Below, piece after piece: positions 45,520-55,161 of a stretch of DNA of 64,000 bases. The notes under the pieces were generated by a model. That model was not told where the DNA came from. It did no database searches and saw nothing but the letters and a program-made list of their open reading frames with translations. The DNA is from Saprospiraceae bacterium (GTDB lineage Bacteria > Bacteroidota > Bacteroidia > Chitinophagales > Saprospiraceae), in contig JANQQI010000046.1 of NCBI GenBank assembly GCA_028285085.1, forward strand, positions 20,122-84,121. The letters run 5' to 3'. How positions within the stretch are numbered: the first letter of the stretch is position 1; each line of letters starts with the position of its first letter. The position numbers and the translations under genes are program-made.

Positions 45520-48500
45520 TTACATCCTCACTACCTTTTCTACAAATGTTCCCTCGGGAGTAAACAGCTTGATCAAATAAATGCCTTTATTCAAAGACGA
45601 TAGATCAATGGTATGCAACTGCTCACCGGACAAGCGCTGATTCATTAACAAACGACCATTCAAATCAAAAATAGCATAGCTTTCCAGTCCACTTTCTGAT
45701 ACGATGTTGAGGATCGCCTGAGTTGGATTAGGATATACGTATACTTGACCTTGAACGTCTTGATTTGAACCTGGAATGCTAAAACCTGAACTTGGTGGTG
45801 CCAGAAGATCTTCACCTTCAAAAATGGCAATCTCTTCATTATCCCGCAGGCGAGTGATATATAAATCTTCGCCACCGATCTGACTAATCGTGATATCCGA
45901 TCCACCGACTTCGCTATTGATCAAGACCGCTTTACCGGAATAACGACCAGAGAGGAAGATGTAATTTTTGAATACCGCCGCGCTGGCCATCGTCCCGTAG
46001 TTTTTATACTTAATATTCTTTTCCCAAATCAATTCAAGGGAATAATGGTATTTCAGCAATCGATTGGTATCATCAAAACTTTTGTCCTCGGCCAGCAAGT
46101 AGTACTCTTTCTGGTGGAAGTTGAGTAAGTTGACAAACTTACCGGCTTCAACGACAAACTCTGGATCCAGAATCTCGTCGTAAGCGTAGATCAATGGTCC
46201 ATTCGACGAAGCGTAGACCACTTTCTTCTCGTACCAGTATTCGATCCGTCCGATGAGTGGCGTTTCCTGTGAGAGCAGCTCAGAATACGATAGGTTGTAG
46301 TCACCGGAGGTCTTGTATTTCGCCAAGTTCATGCAAAACGGGCCACCTTCATTACATCCTGTCTCACCTCCAGTCGTTCCATCCGCGTTCTCGTAGACAA
46401 CACCACTACCAGTACGACTGAAGCCTAGAGTATAGATGTAATCGTGAGGCGTATAAAATACATCGCGGAGCTTAATTTTAAAGTTAAGCGCGGACCAAAT
46501 TAAGCTTCCATCGGATTTGAAAGTCACCAAGGCGCTCACATCCTCGAGTTCGGACGGATAGATTTCATAGTTACTATATGGGGTTCGGATACCCAAATAT
46601 TTTCCATCGGTAAATACCGCTGCGATATTACCGGAGGCGTGTTCGACGGCAATGCGGAAATTATTTTGTCGTTCGACGTCGATGGTCCAAATCAGATTAC
46701 CGTTGGAGTTGTATTTGAAAATATTACCCAGGGTACTGCCTCCACCGTTAGCGACAATGAGGTTGCTTTCTCCGTCGATTTCTAACTGCGTCGCTTCCTC
46801 GATCCCAACGATCCACTCAATGCAGCCCTCAAAATCATATCGAGCCAGGAAGTAAGGCGTTTCAAAATTGTCTGGCAAAGACTCCATATTCGAGACGCCT
46901 TCGGCATTACTTCTACCGAGCGCATAAACATTGCCTTCGCTATCAGTACGTACATCAATTCCCCATTCATTGCCTTCCTCGGTACCGTAGGCTTTAGGCC
47001 AAGCGGTACACTCATTACCGCCGGGATCATCACAGTTTTGAGAAATTGTACGACTACTGCTTGCGGTACAGCCCGTCGCCGGATCGGTGATCGTTAGGGT
47101 AATCGTTCCTGGTAGGCTGGTCCATTCCAAATCAACGGATGAGGTATTATTTGCACCAGAAATCTCGCCGCTACTTACGGTCCATTCGTAGAGGAATCCT
47201 AAGCCGGGTGAGACCGAATAATTGCTAATCTCTCCGGGGGTATTACAATCCGGGCCGGCAATATTGGGTGCATTGGGACCATTACCAACCACAACGGAAA
47301 TAGTGAATGATGTGATTGTAGTTGTTAGTGTTACGGTATAAGTACCGGGAGCAGTAAACGTGTGTGAGGGACTAGCTAGGGTAGAGGTGTTGTTGGCACC
47401 TGATCCCGGATCTCCAAAATTCCAGTTGTAAGTATCTGTGCAAACATCGGCGAGGAAGGAATAGGTATCACAATTTTCCAAAAAGGTTGAGATAGTATTC
47501 GTCGCAACGGTTTGGGTATTGGCGTCGAGCATATTGGGTAGGCCGCTGGCGGCGGGCCGTCCCAAAATAGGACCATTAGAACTAAGCATACAGGCGTTGG
47601 GGTTCGCTAGTGTCGCTACTTCATTAGGCTGTTGGATAACACTGAGTTGATTTTCGGATCTTCTGGTAATATAAATTTTATTATCCGGCCCTCTTTGCAT
47701 CCCACAACGGCGAAGTACATTGGAAGGAATGTTGCCAATATTAATCCCAGAGGCCACTGGATTTTGTGCTAGGACCTGATATTGGAAAACATCTCCCGTT
47801 GTTTCTTGTAAAATGTAAAGTAATTGTGAATTAGGACTAAAGGATACGCTGTAACTATTCTCGATCGGTAATAGAACGAGATCACTCAGCATTCCTGTAA
47901 ACGGATTAAAATCTATTAAGTAAGCACCACTTGAACCGGTAGAGAATGTACCCATTGCAATGTGTCTGCCATTTGGCGCCGCTTCGAGCGAAATATATTG
48001 TGTAGCCAATTCAGGTATTGCAAAAGTGCTATTGATAGAAATGTTGCCATTATTATCTAAGCGGTAAACGACCAGGAACCGATCGGTATTACTCATCCGG
48101 CCTTGTGTCAGAATCCAATATTCTCCATTACAACCCGCTACCGCAGTAACGGACTCCCCGGATACTAAAGCACCATTAGTCGATACAAAACCGGGAGGCG
48201 CTGGCATGAGAGTAGAAGGATTGGAAACACTAATCACACCACCAGCTGTAGAGACTGTGCGATAGGTGAATGCACTGCCATTATTCCGGGTATGAAAAAG
48301 AAAATATTCATCAGGCAAACTTGGATGGGGAACGAATATGGTCCCCATTGAGCTACTCGAACCAATGCCTAAAGAAACAGGGAGTAGTTGGTGATTGTAA
48401 TCCCAGACAAATCGACCATCACTGTAAAAAAGGAGATTACCATTAGCATCGCTTTGGGTAGCAGCTGTTTCATTGCCCGCTCCAGAAATCGTATTGTTAA

Positions 48501-49863
48501 TATCGGCTGCTGGATCAAATACCGGAATACCTGTTGAAAATTCTAGTCCACATTGATCTGGGAAGAACCAATGACTCTCTGTGCCTAGAATAGGCGCGCA
48601 GGTCTCAACGGTGATCAATTGGCTAGTACTTACCAAGTTGGTGCCGTCGCTAACGGTAAGCGTAATTGTAGAGACACCAACAGTAGTAAAGACGTGGTTG
48701 ACCGTCATACCGTTAGCGGTGGAGCCATCCCCGAAATCCCAACTGAAGGTCGCACCGGGTACTGAAGTCGCCGTGAAGGTCACCGCAGCGCCACCACTAC
48801 AAGCCAAGAAGCTGCTCGGACTGAATTCGGCAAAAATACTGGGACCACAGGTGATGCCGGTATAGATATGGTTGTCATTGGATACTAAAGTCGATCGAAA
48901 ATTAGTGATCACGGCATGCATGCGATCGCATTGGCCTTGGGTAAAAGAGGTTTTACACTGATCATCAACGTACTCCATATAGTTATTGAGTAAATCGGGT
49001 AGGTTAGGCGATTCGTTGCAGCTGTTATCTGAAGTTGAACAGCTGTAATGGGGAGCCTCAGCCGGTGGCGTATCACAAACCAAGTCCCCTTCCGTTTCAC
49101 AATTTGCGGCTGTCATTCCAGAACATCCTCCGTGGAAAACGTGGTAGAGCCCCAGATAATGCCCCACTTCGTGGGTAAGCGTTTCTCCTTCATCGTGGCC
49201 GGGGAGCAAGTTACTACAGCCACAAGTTGCAGCATCACCAAAGGCAACATAGCGCATTACTACCGCATCCTGAGAAATGATCGGCCCCTCGGGAATAATG
49301 GCGTATCCCAAGACCGAGGGAACATTGGTAAAACCGTTGACGACAAAAATGCGCAAATACCGCTCGGGGGGTAAATCGGAAAGGTTGGTTAGAGCGGTCA
49401 CCCCAGCCGGTGAAGTTGAACTATTGGTTAATGCGCTTTGAATACGAATAATCCCAGGATCACTTCCGGTACCGGGCAAAGGGACGCCGTCCTCTTCGGT
49501 AGCGAGGCAAAACTGCAGACCGTAGTTCTCGAATTGTGTATTCAGCACATTGATCTGGCTGTAAATTTGTTGATCGGAGATATTTTCCGGGCCATTATTG
49601 TGCACAACGTACACTACCACGGGAATGATACGTGTCGATCCATCATTGGATCGTTGACCGGTCTGTTGATCTAAATACTGTCGAATAATTCGATCTCTTT
49701 GTTGGGCCAGGCCACGCAATTCAGGTTGTTGCTTGAAGCGAGCTTCCATCAATTCATTGGTGGAGCAAGGCGAGGAAGCATTGGTTGAGTTTTGGGCGTG
49801 CAAAATTGGAGTTTGCCAGAGTAACCAACTCAGCAAAAGCACGAAGCAAAGGGTGTTTTTCAT
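45520..49863 (-). CDS. M43 metalloprotease with PKD domains and T9SS type A tail
   Basis: The 1447-residue secreted protein has a signal peptide (ending PILHAQ). The zinc site HEVGHYLGLYH (231-241) and Met-turn NNYMEYVDDQC (about 291-301) define a pappalysin-like M43 peptidase. A PKD domain follows (about 350-428), then a WD/NHL-like propeller region that begins GTESHWFFPDQCGLEFSTG, a second PKD domain with WNFGDPGS, and a long C-terminal region with Cys pairs and repeated YxxKT-type segments. The last 85 residues (YVYPNPTQAILNIV ... KGIYLIKLFTPEG) are a type A sorting domain. It probably digests proteins outside the cell. Convergent with the S8 protease. Confidence 0.92.
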   Translation of the reverse strand: MKNTLCFVLLLSWLLWQTPILHAQNSTNASSPCSTNELMEARFKQQPELRGLAQQRDRIIRQYLDQQTGQRSNDGSTRIIPVVVYVVHNNGPENISDQQIYSQINVLNTQFENYGLQFCLATEEDGVPLPGTGSDPGIIRIQSALTNSSTSPAGVTALTNLSDLPPERYLRIFVVNGFTNVPSVLGYAIIPEGPIISQDAVVMRYVAFGDAATCGCSNLLPGHDEGETLTHEVGHYLGLYHVFHGGCSGMTAANCETEGDLVCDTPPAEAPHYSCSTSDNSCNESPNLPDLLNNYMEYVDDQCKTSFTQGQCDRMHAVITNFRSTLVSNDNHIYTGITCGPSIFAEFSPSSFLACSGGAAVTFTATSVPGATFSWDFGDGSTANGMTVNHVFTTVGVSTITLTVSDGTNLVSTSQLITVETCAPILGTESHWFFPDQCGLEFSTGIPVFDPAADINNTISGAGNETAATQSDANGNLLFYSDGRFVWDYNHQLLPVSLGIGSSSSMGTIFVPHPSLPDEYFLFHTRNNGSAFTYRTVSTAGGVISVSNPSTLMPAPPGFVSTNGALVSGESVTAVAGCNGEYWILTQGRMSNTDRFLVVYRLDNNGNISINSTFAIPELATQYISLEAAPNGRHIAMGTFSTGSSGAYLIDFNPFTGMLSDLVLLPIENSYSVSFSPNSQLLYILQETTGDVFQYQVLAQNPVASGINIGNIPSNVLRRCGMQRGPDNKIYITRRSENQLSVIQQPNEVATLANPNACMLSSNGPILGRPAASGLPNMLDANTQTVATNTISTFLENCDTYSFLADVCTDTYNWNFGDPGSGANNTSTLASPSHTFTAPGTYTVTLTTTITSFTISVVVGNGPNAPNIAGPDCNTPGEISNYSVSPGLGFLYEWTVSSGEISGANNTSSVDLEWTSLPGTITLTITDPATGCTASSSRTISQNCDDPGGNECTAWPKAYGTEEGNEWGIDVRTDSEGNVYALGRSNAEGVSNMESLPDNFETPYFLARYDFEGCIEWIVGIEEATQLEIDGESNLIVANGGGSTLGNIFKYNSNGNLIWTIDVERQNNFRIAVEHASGNIAAVFTDGKYLGIRTPYSNYEIYPSELEDVSALVTFKSDGSLIWSALNFKIKLRDVFYTPHDYIYTLGFSRTGSGVVYENADGTTGGETGCNEGGPFCMNLAKYKTSGDYNLSYSELLSQETPLIGRIEYWYEKKVVYASSNGPLIYAYDEILDPEFVVEAGKFVNLLNFHQKEYYLLAEDKSFDDTNRLLKYHYSLELIWEKNIKYKNYGTMASAAVFKNYIFLSGRYSGKAVLINSEVGGSDITISQIGGEDLYITRLRDNEEIAIFEGEDLLAPPSSGFSIPGSNQDVQGQVYVYPNPTQAILNIVSESGLESYAIFDLNGRLLMNQRLSGEQLHTIDLSSLNKGIYLIKLFTPEGTFVEKVVRM

Positions 49864-50271
49864 ACTTTGGTGTTAAGTGATTAAAAGACGTAAAATGATT
49901 GACAAGCTGATTTGATACAATCTGGGCAAGGGGTTGCTTACGGATTGTATCCTTTGAAAATCAGTAATTTAAGAAGCTGGTATTATGCTTCTATTGTACC
50001 GTTTTTCAAATAGTAGAAAGTTTATAAGTCCTTTAAGGTAGAAGATACAGGCAAGGATATATCCCTGTCAGCAAATGTGAGCTACAGAATATAGAAAGGA
50101 TCAGCTCTGGAGAAATAACACCTTTGAAGGAGTAAAGAGTTGATATTAATGCACGTATGTTCGACCGCTGAAAAGGTACAGTTTTTTTGATAATAGAAGA
50201 AAGGAAATGGTTGAGAAACTGTATTAAATTTTAAATGAGCACTTCCTTGATTTGAATAAAAGATGGGAAAA
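49864..50271. other. 408-bp region upstream of the M43 protease gene
   Basis: It contains the leader hairpin at 49914-49951, listed separately. No gene is seen. Further weak symmetry is present (ACAGG ... CCTGT near 50048-50070 around GGATATATCC). No exact TAnnTTTG match on the minus strand was found. Confidence 0.5.
49914..49951 (-). promoter_or_regulatory. Leader hairpin upstream of the M43 gene
   Basis: GATACAATC and GATTGTATC are exact 9-base reverse complements, with an inner GCAA-gggg-TTGC stem. The structure lies 51 bases before the start codon at 49863. It could be an mRNA leader hairpin or a dyad protein-binding site in the promoter; I cannot choose. Confidence 0.45.
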
Positions 50272-50844
50272 CTATTCTTCCGTTATTTGAGCAAATCGGA
50301 GATGGTGGGCTTGCTGTTCGAGTCCTTCATTGTCAGCAGCATTAAAAAGGTAGAAGATAAAGACGGTGGCCTGACCTTCTTTGTGTAATGCGACCAGCTT
50401 ACCGTGGCGCTTGTTAGAAAAACCATATTTAGGGTGGAAATAATAGATGACGCCCCAGTCGGCTCCATATTGCTGATCAAGTTCTTCTTTGGGAATCCGG
50501 TGAGACACAATTTCGGAATAGCCGGGATCATTACTGGCCACCGTGGTGATGATGCGACTACTGGTGACGTGAGGCAAACCGGCGTCGGCCTCCGGCCCTT
50601 CGATCAGGTAGCGAATTTCCAATTGGCTGCGCTTATCCCGCCAGCCAAAATCGCAGCGCAGAATACGATTGCGCTGGGCGCGGACCTTTTTGTGGCGCTT
50701 TTCCAGCGGCAGCGCCAAATCAATCTGCGCCGCTACTAGCTTTTCCGCAAAAGCATCGGGCAAGGCGATTTGGGCATGCGCGGATACAATGACCGCCATT
50801 CCCAAGCCAATAAGGATCAAAAAACGGATTACGTTTAACCGCAT
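50272..50844 (-). CDS. Exported protein of unknown function
   Basis: The 190-residue protein has a signal peptide (MRLNVIRFLILIGLGMAVIVSAHA). The mature part contains RCDFGWRDKRSQLEIRYLIEGP and WGVIYYFHPKYGFSNKRHGKLVALHKEGQATVFIFYLFN, which look like beta strands of a small globular domain. No sorting tail, so likely periplasmic. No named family recognised. The gene lies between two giant secreted genes on the same strand but at a distance from both. Confidence 0.72.
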   Translation of the reverse strand: MRLNVIRFLILIGLGMAVIVSAHAQIALPDAFAEKLVAAQIDLALPLEKRHKKVRAQRNRILRCDFGWRDKRSQLEIRYLIEGPEADAGLPHVTSSRIITTVASNDPGYSEIVSHRIPKEELDQQYGADWGVIYYFHPKYGFSNKRHGKLVALHKEGQATVFIFYLFNAADNEGLEQQAHHLRFAQITEE

Positions 50845-50950
50845 GACTATCTGATACGTATTTTAAGACAATCTTGAATATACGACATTTCCATTTTGAC
50901 CTTTAACCAGTACTCTATTTTTTCAACTCATCTATTTACTAAACAAAAAA

Positions 50951-50979
50951 AGTGGCTGGCACAGCGCGTACCAACCACT
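50951..50979 (-). terminator. Terminator after the Ig-repeat protein gene
   Basis: On the minus strand AGTGGTTGG pairs with CCAGCCACT (one mismatch) and inner TAC/GTG-like pairing, followed by TTTTTTTG. It lies about 147 bases past the stop at 51126, leaving a long 3' untranslated region. Confidence 0.75.
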
Positions 50980-51125
50980 CTCGAAATTAACAATTGGTTT
51001 TCTTTTTTATGGATTGATTATCATAGTCGAATGTTGTATTTTGAGTAAAGACCCTCTAAAGTCTGCTATCTATTTTCTAAAATCTCTCTGGCATCTGAAA
51101 TTTCCCAATCTGGTATCTTTGAAAA

Positions 51126-54100
51126 TTATTTCCCCAACAAGCTTACATCACCTTTGTGCAATTCCACTGAACCGTCAATGTATTCTACTTCGATAGCGTA
51201 AACGTATACGCCAGTGTCCATCACGCGACCGCGGTAGTTACCGTTCCAACCTTCTGTTTCCTGATTAGGCTGGAAGTTGATCTGGCTGAACAATTCAGCA
51301 CCCCAGCGATCGAAGATGCGCATAGACTTGATAGAGCGAACATTGTCACCGGCAAATACAGTGAAAGTATCATTGTTACCATCATTGTTTGGCGTGAAAG
51401 CATTTGGGATGAATAGATCACGTTGCTTACCCACTTTAACTGTGATGTCAGCGATAGCCGTGCAACCTAATTCGTTGGTTACTTCTACTTGGTAAACTGT
51501 ACTTTGCGTTGGTGTAACCGTTGGGTTAGCGCAATCTACACAACTGATATCTTGATTAGCGATCCAGTTGTAAGTAACGGCTTCGTTAGTATTTACCAGG
51601 GCATCTAACTCTAAGCTTTCACCCAAGTTGATTTCTGTATCGGCGTTTAATGTTACGTTGAGGTCTGAAGTTTGCTCGATGATCACTTCCTGAGTGGTGC
51701 TGCAGCCGTACTGATTGCTCACGACGACTTGGTAAGTACCGACTGGCAAGTGATCTACTTGATGTGCCTGGCTCAATACGGTACCTTCAGCATTTGTCCA
51801 TTCGTAGTTGTAAGTGGTTACTGAATCCAGCAAGAAGATCGCTGCGTAGCCACGGTCACCGGCGCAAGCTGCATCTACGGTTTCGATGGCGCTCACTTCA
51901 GGAGCTTCCAGGTTATTCATCTCGATTTGACCCAAGCCAGTGCAACCTGTTGCATCCGTTACAGTAACGCTTACTTTACCTTGTGCCAAGCCATCGATGA
52001 ATGAATCCGTAGTACCGTTCATCCACTCGTAAGTATAAGGTGCTTGGCCGCCGAAAGCTTCGATTTCGATGAAGCCATCGCTGTTACCACAGTGCTCGTA
52101 AGCCAATTCCAAAACTTCAACCTCGATTTCCGTCACCTCAACTTCGATGATGTTACTTGCTGTGGCGTTACCCATTGCACAAGCTGAGCTGCTAATCACC
52201 TCACAAGACACTTGCTGACCATTGTGGAGGTAGCTGGTGGTGAAGATGGGTAGACTTTCGCCTTGTGGCTCACCGTCGATAAACCACTCGTAGCTTGGAG
52301 ATGTACCGTGACCTGAGCCGCTTGCCAGGAAGGTTACTTCTTCGCCGTAGCAAAACTGAGTGTGTGAAGCTTGTACCAGCAGGGTTGGTGTCATACCGTC
52401 GAGAACGGTGATGTCGATAGCTGGAGTCGTCACGCTGTTCTGAGTAGCGCAAGTGTTATTTACGTTCAAGGTGCAGCTTACTTGCTGACCGTTAGTTAGT
52501 GTCGTTGTAGTGAAAGTATTGCTGTTGTTGCCAATGGTTTGACCGTCAACTTGCCAAACAAAGGTTGGATTGCTTCCGAAATCACCAGTTGCGGTGAAAG
52601 TAATGCTTTCGCCTTGGCAGATTTCAGTAGCACTGGCCGCGAGGTTAATGCTCGGTTGGAAAACCGGCATTACCTCGATGCTGAGTGGATTAGAAAATGC
52701 TTCGTTAGTTGTAGTACACAAGTTTTGTTCAATAGTGATGTTGCAGTTAATGTTTTGTCCCGCAGAAAGTGTGTTTGTTGTAAAAAACGGTGCGTTGTCG
52801 CCAACGTTCTGACCGTCGATTTGCCATTGGTATACTGGGTTTGTACCCAAGTCTGTACCGTTAGCGGTGAAAGTGACCATATCACCTTCGCAAATTTGTG
52901 TTTGATCGGCAGTGATTGTCACTGCTGGCGTTAATGTAGGTAGTACATTAATCGTAATGTTGTTGGACACCATTTCTAGGCCGTTGTCACAGTCATTATC
53001 ATAGTTCAATTGGCAGCTGATAATGTCGTTGTTGTTCAAACCACTAGTGGTGAAAGTAGCGTTGTTAGCACCATTAATGCTGTTGCCATTAAGCAACCAC
53101 TGGAAGCTGAAGTTAAGTGCATCACCAGTTGATAAGTCAGTTGTGAACTGAACCTCTTGGTTTTCACAAATGTCTGTAGCATCAGCGATGATGCTTAGTA
53201 GAGGTGCTTCCAGTGGTTCTACCGTTGCAATGAGAATTGGATTTGAGAGCGTTTCGAATGCAGCACATTCAGCGTCCATTTGTAAGCGGCACTCTACCAC
53301 ATCACCTTCAGCGATCGCATCAGTGATAAAAGTAGAAGCCGTTGCGTTAGGAACGATTTGGCCGTTGATTAGCCATTGTAAGTTGTAAGGGCTAAGTGGG
53401 CTGTTTTCAACTTCAGCCACAAAGGTGTAAGTCAATGCATCTTCGCAAGGTGAGCTGGTTGTCATGCTGATCGTTACGGCAGGAGCAGCATCTACAGCAT
53501 TGTAATTGGCGAGGTAGCTTAGGATGTTTTCCATCAAGGCAGGATTGTCAAGTGTACGGATCCAGTCTTGATCAGAAGTAGTGATTACTTTACCAGCAGT
53601 AATTTCAATTGGGCAGTAAATGAAGCCCCAGTTTTTATTGTCAAATTGTAGAAAAGGCTTGATGTTATCCGAGCCGACACCATGTGTACCATACCAGTAG
53701 TAAGAAATACTGCTTACTGGGTTGAGGTTGTTTGCCAACTCACCAGAGATCATCATAGGATCCAGATTGCCAGAAGTTTCACCTTCCCAGCTAAATTCGC
53801 CACCCAGCGTATTAACCAAACCGCTAAAGGTCTGATTGCCTGGCAGATCAAGCAGATATTCTGCTTGTAAGTAAAGGTTACCACCCGCAGCTACAAAGTC
53901 AATAATGACTTGCTGGCTGGCGGCAGGGATATCGATCAGGCCCGAAGACACGACCAAAATGTCCGTATTATTAAGATTGTTAAGATCAGTTAGAAATGAT
54001 TGAGGAACGACAGTCGCATTATGACCGAGGTTGGTCGCGATATCTTGCCATTGGATGTCCATTTTGTGCAGCGGGTGAATGGACTGGCTTTCTACGATTG

Positions 54101-54179
54101 TGATGTTTGCGCTGTGAAGTGTGCTCAGTGTGAACAGACAAGCTGCTAACCCAAGCAGAGTTTTGGTAAAAAAGTTCAT
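51126..54179 (-). CDS. Secreted GATase-like plus Ig-repeat protein with T9SS type B C-terminus
   Basis: The 1017-residue protein has a signal peptide ending LHSA. Residues 25-225 form a Rossmann-like domain (ITIVESQS, DILVVSSGL, IDFVAAGGNLYLQ) resembling ThuA/GATase-like folds, without an evident catalytic Cys. Five Ig-like repeats of about 90 residues follow (234-322, 323-416, 417-505, 506-593, 594-683), each with ICxG...VTFTA and YQWxIDGQ blocks. Two SprB-like modules (693-756, 757-836), another PKD-like module and a type B CHU_C domain (IPNAFTPNNDGNNDTF, IFDRWGAELF) complete it. Likely a surface adhesin. A near-ideal promoter lies 110 bases upstream. Confidence 0.9.
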   Translation of the reverse strand: MNFFTKTLLGLAACLFTLSTLHSANITIVESQSIHPLHKMDIQWQDIATNLGHNATVVPQSFLTDLNNLNNTDILVVSSGLIDIPAASQQVIIDFVAAGGNLYLQAEYLLDLPGNQTFSGLVNTLGGEFSWEGETSGNLDPMMISGELANNLNPVSSISYYWYGTHGVGSDNIKPFLQFDNKNWGFIYCPIEITAGKVITTSDQDWIRTLDNPALMENILSYLANYNAVDAAPAVTISMTTSSPCEDALTYTFVAEVENSPLSPYNLQWLINGQIVPNATASTFITDAIAEGDVVECRLQMDAECAAFETLSNPILIATVEPLEAPLLSIIADATDICENQEVQFTTDLSTGDALNFSFQWLLNGNSINGANNATFTTSGLNNNDIISCQLNYDNDCDNGLEMVSNNITINVLPTLTPAVTITADQTQICEGDMVTFTANGTDLGTNPVYQWQIDGQNVGDNAPFFTTNTLSAGQNINCNITIEQNLCTTTNEAFSNPLSIEVMPVFQPSINLAASATEICQGESITFTATGDFGSNPTFVWQVDGQTIGNNSNTFTTTTLTNGQQVSCTLNVNNTCATQNSVTTPAIDITVLDGMTPTLLVQASHTQFCYGEEVTFLASGSGHGTSPSYEWFIDGEPQGESLPIFTTSYLHNGQQVSCEVISSSACAMGNATASNIIEVEVTEIEVEVLELAYEHCGNSDGFIEIEAFGGQAPYTYEWMNGTTDSFIDGLAQGKVSVTVTDATGCTGLGQIEMNNLEAPEVSAIETVDAACAGDRGYAAIFLLDSVTTYNYEWTNAEGTVLSQAHQVDHLPVGTYQVVVSNQYGCSTTQEVIIEQTSDLNVTLNADTEINLGESLELDALVNTNEAVTYNWIANQDISCVDCANPTVTPTQSTVYQVEVTNELGCTAIADITVKVGKQRDLFIPNAFTPNNDGNNDTFTVFAGDNVRSIKSMRIFDRWGAELFSQINFQPNQETEGWNGNYRGRVMDTGVYVYAIEVEYIDGSVELHKGDVSLLGK

Positions 54180-54615
54180 GGTACGATTCGTTTCCTAAGT
54201 GGGGGGAACCGTTGTTAAATAAACCAATTGTTAGTCAGGAGGAATTTTTGTAAGTGTAGGAGGGAATGGTTGTAATTGTAATTAGATTTCAAATATATGT
54301 TCTATTTGATTTCGAATCAAGTTTGTCAACGGTATGTAGGAATATTCTGTGACAGGGTATTGGGTTGGAAACGAATAAAGAACCCCTGTAGAATCGCAGT
54401 TTTACGTCAAAAAATATGACAAAAAAATATTTGAACTTTATGATTATTATTGCAATAACGATACCAAAAATGCTTTTGGAGGTAACTTTTTTTTAAAAAA
54501 ATATGAAAAAAATCATTTTGTATGAAGCTGTGACTGGGTAACCTATAATAATTGTCGGCACGTGTCCCATAAAACTTGGGGTTTTTAAATATATTCGTGA
54601 CTCAAACCCGATTCT
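54180..54615. other. 436-bp divergent promoter region
   Basis: It separates the Ig-repeat gene (minus) from the lipoprotein gene (plus). The minus-strand promoter is listed separately. The half nearer the lipoprotein is very AT-rich, with no exact -7 match on the plus strand and no small gene. Confidence 0.5.
54290..54320 (-). promoter_or_regulatory. Bacteroidota-type promoter of the Ig-repeat protein gene
   Basis: On the minus strand TTG (54320-54318) is followed after exactly 20 bases by TATATTTG (54297-54290), a full match to TTG-N19-21-TAnnTTTG. The start codon is at 54179, giving a leader of about 100 bases. Confidence 0.65.
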
Positions 54616-55152
54616 ATGAAACGTTACCCCCTTCAATTCTTTGGGCTACTGCTTATCCTTTCTCTGAGTATGGTGGCCTGTGGTCAGTTGCCACCCCTTA
54701 AACCCAAGCCAGTCGATTTTCGCACTATTGATACTTTTTGGCCGGCCTTTCAAGAGGCGATCACCATGCGGGATACCGCGACCTTGAGTGGAATGATTCA
54801 TTTTCCGCTGGATGGCGCCGCCATTTTTGCGGGTCGTTTTGATAACTCAAAACTTCAGGCTAAAGAATTCTTCCCGCATTACGATGCTATTTTTGATCCT
54901 CTGGCCCGCGAGCGGATTACCAATACTCCGGCTGATGATCTGATCCTTTTTGCGGTGGGGGAAGATGCCTACAGTGCTTCGTTTTACGAAGAGGCCGGGA
55001 TCGAAGAAGGAGAAGCGCTCTATCGACTCGATGTCCTTTATATTGACCAAGAAGAGGGTGATCCCTCGACGACCACAGAATCATCGGTAAGTTATTGCTT
55101 TGCCCGTATTGGAGATTACTTTCGCTTGTGTAGAATCTTGGCCGCAGGTTAG
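54616..55152 (+). CDS. Lipoprotein of unknown function
   Basis: The 178-residue protein is a lipoprotein (SMVACGQL, Cys22). The mature domain contains FWPAFQEAITMRDTATLSGMIHFPLDG, similar in pattern to NTF2-like/DUF4440-type folds used in small periplasmic proteins, then ALYRLDVLYIDQEEG and SVSYCFARIGDYFRLCRILAAG as closing strands. No catalytic motif is evident. The MFS gene starts 9 bases after its stop, so the two form an operon. Confidence 0.72.
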   Translation: MKRYPLQFFGLLLILSLSMVACGQLPPLKPKPVDFRTIDTFWPAFQEAITMRDTATLSGMIHFPLDGAAIFAGRFDNSKLQAKEFFPHYDAIFDPLARERITNTPADDLILFAVGEDAYSASFYEEAGIEEGEALYRLDVLYIDQEEGDPSTTTESSVSYCFARIGDYFRLCRILAAG

Positions 55153-55161
55153 TTTTTGCGT

